From positions 1-11,196 of the forward strand of contig CACZQT010000398.1 of assembly GCA_902783295.1 (NCBI GenBank): DNA of 11,196 nt. Direction: 5' to 3'. The notes under the pieces were generated by a model, which was not told where the DNA came from, did no database searches, and saw only the letters and a list, made by a program, of their open reading frames with translations. Within the stretch, counting starts at the first letter, position 1; every line of letters begins with the position of its first letter. The position numbers and the translations under genes are program-made. Positions 8,134 to 11,196 of this stretch are shown in pieces. The DNA comes from an uncultured Lachnospiraceae bacterium. GTDB taxonomy: Bacteria > Bacillota > Clostridia > Lachnospirales > Lachnospiraceae.

Positions 8134-8197
8134 ACAAAACAGATATCTGAAACGGGCGGATGGCAAACCATCCGCCCGTTTCAGATATCTGTTTTGT
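8134..8197. terminator. perfect 30-bp-stem hairpin, bidirectional terminator between convergent genes
   Basis: Bases 8134-8163 are the exact reverse complement of 8168-8197, with a CAAA loop. The stem core is GC-rich (CGGGCGGATGG) and its base is A/T-rich, so each strand ends in a T-rich tail (TTTTGTTT on +; TTTTGTGGG on -). It starts 7 bases after the preA stop and also lies downstream of the - strand gene at 8247-8642, so it can end both transcripts. Confidence 0.9.
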
Positions 8198-8205
8198 TTA
8201 GTGCA

Positions 8206-8239
8206 CATGAAGCGCTAATCTGCCGCTTCATGCCTTTTT
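8206..8239 (+). terminator. second intrinsic terminator in tandem, reading + strand
   Basis: CATGAAGCG (8206-8214) pairs perfectly with CGCTTCATG (8224-8232) around a 9-base loop, and CC plus TTTTT (8235-8239) follow. It backs up the larger hairpin just before it. It lies between that hairpin and the stop codon of the - strand gene. Confidence 0.65.
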
Positions 8240-8246
8240 CCGCTTC

Positions 8247-8642
8247 TTATTCGGCGTTCTCCGAAGTGGCTTCTTCTACGATTTCCGAAGCTTTCTCTGC
8301 CAGATCCTCCACGGCTTCTACAGCCTTTTCCGCCACGTTTTCCACGGTCTCCCCAACGGCTTCCGAAGCGTCTCCGGCAGCTTCCGCGGCCTCTTCTCCG
8401 GCATCCTTCATTTCGGACAGGGCATCCTCCACGGCACTGGCCAGTTCTTCTTCAGCCTTGATTTCCTCGGCCTCGTCAAAATCATCAAAGAGGTCGTTCA
8501 GTTCTTCTTCGAATTCCTCATCATCCGGCTCGTAACTGTCGGCCTTCGAAAAAGGAAGCTTTCCATTCTTCACATAATAGTAAACACTTCCGGCTGCCGC
8601 GGCAAGCAGGCTGAACAGGAATAATTTCTTCAACTTTTTCAC
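8247..8642 (-). CDS. small highly acidic membrane-anchored protein of unknown function
   Basis: I do not recognise a named family. The 131-residue product begins with a lysine-rich stretch (K2, K3, K5, K6) and a hydrophobic segment at about 7-24. This segment should be a membrane anchor or uncleaved signal, leaving the rest outside or beside the membrane. A short linker with YYYVKNGK follows. From residue 36 to the end, 39 of 96 residues are Asp or Glu by my count and only four are Lys. The protein has no Arg, Cys, His or Trp. Residues 64-131 are Ala/Glu/Val-rich with quasi-periodic segments such as ENVAEKAVEAVEDLAEKASE, predicting long amphipathic helices like YtxH- or LEA-type proteins. Start: GTG at 8642 (reading leftward) with GGGAGGA on the coding strand at 8651-8657, 8-9 bases upstream. 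It diverges from groES, so a stress-related envelope role is possible but only inferred. Confidence 0.75.
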   Translation of the reverse strand: MKKLKKLFLFSLLAAAAGSVYYYVKNGKLPFSKADSYEPDDEEFEEELNDLFDDFDEAEEIKAEEELASAVEDALSEMKDAGEEAAEAAGDASEAVGETVENVAEKAVEAVEDLAEKASEIVEEATSENAE

Positions 8643-8790
8643 AGCTGTTATCCTCCCATAATGTTGTGCGGGGACGGCTTTTTACGGCTTCCAAACCCTT
8701 GCATTATCATATAACAAAAAAATAGGAAAGAAAAGAGGTCCGTGAGAAATTTCCCTGAAAATTCATATTTCCTTTATCTTTGGCACAGGC

Positions 8791-8880
8791 ATGGAAAGGA
8801 AGCGGAGTACAATGAAAAAAGTCCGGAATTACAAGAAAGTAAGAAAACGAGAGAAAAATCAAGAAAAACGAAGAATATAA
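8791..8880 (+). CDS. possible micro-ORF, 29 codons, very basic peptide (uncertain)
   Basis: An ATG at 8791, or the in-frame ATG at 8812 (22 codons), opens a frame ending at TAA 8878-8880. About half of the residues are Lys or Arg. The 8812 start is preceded by a purine-rich GGAAGCGGAG. The stretch is A-rich, so a Lys/Arg-rich frame could arise by chance. No homology is recognised. It is listed only because nothing else explains this part of the gap. Confidence 0.15.
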   Translation: MERKRSTMKKVRNYKKVRKREKNQEKRRI

Positions 8881-8914
8881 CCGGATAATCCCATATAATC
8901 CGCTCTCGAACGGA

Positions 8915-8942
8915 TTGCATTTTGTCGATTCGATGATATTAT
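8915..8942 (+). promoter_or_regulatory. groESL promoter (sigma-A-like)
   Basis: A TTGCAT -35-like box at 8915-8920 and TATTAT at 8937-8942 are 16 bases apart. The -10 is preceded by TG one base away (8934-8935), giving an extended -10. The predicted start near 8949 lies directly before the CIRCE operator, the usual arrangement for HrcA-controlled genes. Confidence 0.6.
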
Positions 8943-8952
8943 ATACGAAGAG

Positions 8953-8979
8953 TTAGCACTCGGGGAAATTGAGTGCTAA
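8953..8979. promoter_or_regulatory. CIRCE operator (HrcA binding site)
   Basis: TTAGCACTC (8953-8961), nine bases, then GAGTGCTAA (8971-8979): both arms match the CIRCE consensus exactly. HrcA binds this DNA inverted repeat and represses class I heat-shock genes until unfolded protein titrates GroEL away. It lies about 30 bases before the groES start, at the 5' end of the predicted transcript. The hrcA gene is not in this window. Confidence 0.97.
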
Positions 8980-9008
8980 CAAACAGAAGAGAGCAGGAGG
9001 ATTGAATC

Positions 9009-9296
9009 ATGAAGTTAAAACCTTTGGGCGATAAAGTTGTTTTGAAACAGCTGGTGGCAGAAGAGACTACGAAATCCGGTATCGTGATTCCGGGTGCTGC
9101 GAAGGAAAAACCCCAGCAGGCCGAAGTGATTGCAGCCGGCCCCGGCGGTGTGGTAGACGGAAAAGAAATCAAGATGGAAGTAAAGCCCGGTGACCATGTG
9201 ATCTTCTCCAAATATTCCGGCACCGAAGTGAAGCTGGACGAAGAGACCTATATCGTTGTCAAGCAGAACGACATCGTTGCCATCATCGAAGACTGA
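9009..9296 (+). CDS. groES: GroES co-chaperonin (Hsp10)
   Basis: GroES is the seven-subunit lid of the GroEL folding chamber; it acts in the cytoplasm and binds GroEL-ATP to enclose substrate protein. The 95-residue protein has the family's usual length and landmarks. These are the N-terminal LKPLGDKVVLK strand, the mobile loop around residues 18-36 (EETTKSGIVIPGAAKEKP) with the GroEL-contacting IVI at 25-27, the AGPGG turn at 43-47 and GDHVIFSKYSG at 61-71. The ATG has a near-perfect AGGAGG at 8995-9000. It is the first gene of the operon, with groEL 85 bases downstream, and is controlled by the CIRCE just upstream. Confidence 0.98.
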   Translation: MKLKPLGDKVVLKQLVAEETTKSGIVIPGAAKEKPQQAEVIAAGPGGVVDGKEIKMEVKPGDHVIFSKYSGTEVKLDEETYIVVKQNDIVAIIED

Positions 9297-9349
9297 ATAC
9301 CGCATCCGGGCCAGATGAAAAAATCCGGCCGTTGACTGATTATCACTGA

Positions 9350-9366
9350 GGCATGGAAAACATGCC
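9350..9366 (+). other. small hairpin in groES-groEL spacer
   Basis: GGCATG (9350-9355) and CATGCC (9361-9366) pair perfectly around a GAAAA loop, ending 7 bases before the groEL Shine-Dalgarno GAGG (9374-9376 core). There is no T-tract, so it is not a terminator. It could mark an mRNA processing or stability site, or influence groEL translation. Confidence 0.45.
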
Positions 9367-9381
9367 GGAAAAGAGGAAATT

Positions 9382-11001
9382 ATGGCAAAAGAGATCAAAT
9401 ACGGAGCTGAGGCAAGAAAAGCTCTTGAATCCGGTGTAAACCAGCTGGCAGATACCGTCCGTGTGACCCTTGGCCCGAAAGGCCGCAACGTCGTTCTGGA
9501 AAAGTCCTACGGCGCTCCCCTGATCACCAATGACGGTGTTACCATCGCAAAAGATATCGAACTGAAAGATCCCTTCGAGAACATGGGCGCTCAGCTGATC
9601 AAAGAAGTAGCCGCCAAGACTAACGACGTAGCCGGTGATGGCACCACCACCGCGACCGTTCTGGCCCAGGCCATGGTTAACGAAGGCATGAAGAACCTGG
9701 CAGCCGGCGCAAACCCCATCGTTCTGCGTAAAGGCATGAAGAAAGCCACCGACGCCGCCGTAGCAGCGATCGCAAAGATGAGCCAGCCGATCAGCGGCAA
9801 GCATCAGATTGCACGTGTAGCAGCCATCTCCGCCAGCAGCGACGAAGTAGGCGCTATGGTAGCCGAGGCTATGGAAAAAGTTTCCGGCAACGGCGTAATC
9901 ACCATCGAAGAATCCAAGACCATGCATACCGAACTGGATCTGGTAGAAGGTATGCAGTTTGACAGAGGCTACATTTCCGCTTACATGTGTACCGACATGG
10001 AAAAGATGGAAGCGGTTATGGAAGATCCCTATATCCTGATCACCGATAAGAAGATCAGCAATATCCAGGAAATCCTGCCCGTACTGGAACAGGTAGTCCA
10101 GAACGGCGCCAAGCTGCTGATCGTAGCCGAGGATATCGAAGGCGAAGCCCTGACCACCCTGATCGTGAACCGCCTGCGCGGCACCTTCACCGTTGTCGGC
10201 GTAAAGGCTCCCGGCTATGGCGACAGAAGGAAAGAAATGCTGAAGGATATCGCCATCCTGACCGGCGGTATGGTTATCTCCGATGAACTCGGTCTCAGCC
10301 TGAAAGAAGCCACCATGGATCAGCTGGGCCGCGCGAAGAGCGTAAAGGTGACCAAAGAGAACACCATCATCGTAGACGGACTCGGTGCCCAGAAGGATAT
10401 CCAGGATCGTATCGCCCAGATCAAGGCACAGCTTGCGGAAACCACTTCCGAATTCGATAAAGAAAAGCTGCAGGAACGCCTGGCGAAGCTGGCCGGCGGC
10501 GTAGCCGTAATCCGTGTCGGCGCAGCCACCGAACCCGAAATGAAAGAAGCCAAGATGCGTATGGAAGACGCCCTGGCAGCCACCCGTGCCGCTGTAGAAG
10601 AAGGCATCGTAGCCGGCGGCGGCTCCGCATACATCGTAGCCGCCAAAGAAGCAGCCGAAGCAACCAAGGATCTGACCGGAGATGAAAAGACCGGCGCCAA
10701 CGTCGTACTGAAGGCACTGGAAGCTCCGCTGTTCCACATCGTAGCCAACGCAGGCCTGGAAGGCGCAGTCGTAATCAGCAAGGTTCGTGAATCCAAGCCC
10801 GGCCATGGTTTCGACGCCTACAAAGAAGAATACGTAGACATGATCGAAGCCGGCATCCTGGATCCTACCAAAGTCTGCCGCAGCGCACTGGAAAACGCGA
10901 CATCCGTAGCCAGCACCCTGCTGACCACCGAATCCGTCGTAGCCAACATCAAAGAACCCACACCCCCCATGCCCCAGGGCGACCCCGGGATGATGATGTA
11001 A
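9382..11001 (+). CDS. groEL: GroEL chaperonin (Hsp60)
   Basis: GroEL is the ATP-driven double-ring chaperonin that folds cytoplasmic proteins together with GroES. The 539-residue protein is of normal length. Visible sites are the nucleotide-binding TLGPKGRNVVL (29-39), NDGVT (50-54) and GDGTTT (85-90), and an apical domain with EGMQFDRGYIS near 194-204 and KAPGYGDRRKEML. The C-terminal half has the GAATEPEMKEAK and RMEDAL segment and GIVAGGGSA. The C-terminal tail is short: it ends in GDPGMMM without the long GGM repeats of E. coli GroEL. The ATG has GAGGAAA five bases upstream. Codon use is strongly biased (many ATC, GTA and GCC), as expected for a highly expressed gene. It is cotranscribed with groES and followed by a terminator. 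Confidence 0.99.
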   Translation: MAKEIKYGAEARKALESGVNQLADTVRVTLGPKGRNVVLEKSYGAPLITNDGVTIAKDIELKDPFENMGAQLIKEVAAKTNDVAGDGTTTATVLAQAMVNEGMKNLAAGANPIVLRKGMKKATDAAVAAIAKMSQPISGKHQIARVAAISASSDEVGAMVAEAMEKVSGNGVITIEESKTMHTELDLVEGMQFDRGYISAYMCTDMEKMEAVMEDPYILITDKKISNIQEILPVLEQVVQNGAKLLIVAEDIEGEALTTLIVNRLRGTFTVVGVKAPGYGDRRKEMLKDIAILTGGMVISDELGLSLKEATMDQLGRAKSVKVTKENTIIVDGLGAQKDIQDRIAQIKAQLAETTSEFDKEKLQERLAKLAGGVAVIRVGAATEPEMKEAKMRMEDALAATRAAVEEGIVAGGGSAYIVAAKEAAEATKDLTGDEKTGANVVLKALEAPLFHIVANAGLEGAVVISKVRESKPGHGFDAYKEEYVDMIEAGILDPTKVCRSALENATSVASTLLTTESVVANIKEPTPPMPQGDPGMMM

Positions 11002-11018
11002 GCGTATAAGCCGAGGAT

Positions 11019-11037
11019 AAAAAAGCGTCTTCGACGC
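11019..11037 (-). terminator. possible - strand intrinsic terminator just after groEL
   Basis: Read on the - strand, GCGTC-GAA-GACGC (11037-11025) is followed directly by six T (11024-11019). The stem is only 5 bp. It could end leftward transcription entering from the right, protecting groEL from antisense reading. Confidence 0.4.
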
Positions 11038-11043
11038 ATCAAC

Positions 11044-11086
11044 TCCCCCGGCCCCTCATTCATGAGGGGAGGGGGATTGCTTTTTT
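11044..11086 (+). terminator. groESL operon terminator
   Basis: TCCCCC (11044-11049) pairs with GGGGGA (11071-11076), and inside it CCCCTCA (11052-11058) pairs with TGAGGGG (11063-11069), with loop TTCA and a small internal bulge. TTGCTTTTTT follows at 11077-11086. In addition, AAAAAAGC at 11019-11026 is complementary to GCTTTTTT at 11079-11086, so the outer parts could also pair and the whole unit can work in both directions. Confidence 0.85.
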
Positions 11087-11110
11087 CAGCGATTCCTCCA
11101 TAATAGATGT

Positions 11111-11196
11111 ATGAATATACTACAGCGGATTTTCATAGATCATTACGAAGAAATATTGTATACTCTTCATCCCCGTGCTACGGAGATGGAAAATAT
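11111..11196 (+). CDS. probable IS91-type transposase N terminus, cut by window edge
   Basis: An ATG at 11111 opens a frame with no stop to the window end (28 full codons). The peptide MNILQRIFIDHYEEILYTL, then HPRATEMEN, resembles from memory the start of transposases of the IS91/IS801 group. In these, a zinc-binding domain and a Y2-type rolling-circle domain follow; neither is visible here. No clear Shine-Dalgarno precedes the ATG, which fits a poorly translated mobile-element gene. It begins 25 bases after the groEL terminator T-run. The element's left end was not identified. If the resemblance is misleading, this is simply an unknown gene start. Confidence 0.5.
   Translation, partial: MNILQRIFIDHYEEILYTLHPRATEMEN

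Larger units (their letters stand above)
8643..9008. other. 366-base divergent intergenic region between acidic-protein gene and groES
   Basis: It is AT-rich compared with its surroundings. On the - side it holds the Shine-Dalgarno of the acidic-protein gene (8651-8657) and a possible TATGAT -10 read leftward at 8711-8706, with no clear -35. On the + side it holds the groES promoter, CIRCE and Shine-Dalgarno. In between (about 8790-8890) is an A-rich, G-containing stretch with a 29-codon basic micro-ORF. No tRNA, riboswitch or strong hairpin was seen apart from CIRCE. Confidence 0.7.

Noticed and set aside
8194..8535. 113-codon Ser/Ala-rich + strand frame
   Set aside because: It is the antisense of the acidic-protein gene, overlaps a terminator hairpin, and has no ribosome site; the - strand gene has a proper Shine-Dalgarno and membrane anchor.
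8781..8797. TGGCAC resembling a sigma-54 -24 element
   Set aside because: The -12 TTGC partner is missing at the required spacing.
9307..9330. GGCC/GGCC pairing with A-run in the groES-groEL spacer as a terminator
   Set aside because: Only a 4-bp stem with a 14-base loop and no T-tract on the + strand.
9332..9360. TTGACT resembling a -35 box for a separate groEL promoter
   Set aside because: No -10-like hexamer lies 16-18 bases downstream.
9343..10806. 487-codon open frame on the - strand opposite groEL
   Set aside because: Same codon-register artefact; the translation is rich in Gly, Phe, Tyr and Cys without family motifs.

Overview
The window comes from an anaerobic, moderately GC-rich bacterium, most likely a Bacillota (Clostridia or Negativicutes). 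Three things point there: a single-chain pyruvate:ferredoxin oxidoreductase, several ferredoxin-type Fe-S proteins, and a groESL operon behind a perfect CIRCE operator. The genus cannot be fixed from the sequence.

Left part (1-5797, + strand): the C-terminal three quarters of an AMP-forming acyl-CoA synthetase (cut by the window edge), an 80-base spacer with imperfect repeats, a PF04909-type amidohydrolase, and a complete PFOR whose start lies inside the end of the amidohydrolase gene. All point the same way and look like one transcription unit for acyl-CoA and pyruvate metabolism.

Middle (5798-8240, + strand): an AT-rich gap with promoter-like boxes and a strong hairpin, then a VanX/DdpX-type D-Ala-D-Ala dipeptidase, then a PreA-like flavin/Fe-S dehydrogenase with an extra N-terminal cysteine-rich domain. 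The pair is followed by two stacked terminator hairpins, one of them a perfect 30-bp stem.

Right part (8247-11196): a small, extremely acidic, membrane-anchored protein on the - strand. It is divergent, across a 366-base gap, from the heat-shock operon groES-groEL on the + strand, which has a promoter and CIRCE just upstream. groEL ends at a bidirectional-looking terminator. The last 86 bases hold the start of a gene whose N terminus resembles IS91-type transposases with a zinc-binding domain.

Most of the content is core metabolism and protein folding. No defence system, CRISPR array, tRNA or rRNA was seen. The less ordinary items are the PreA domain architecture, the arginine-free acidic anchored protein, the long perfect hairpin, and the possible mobile element at the right edge.
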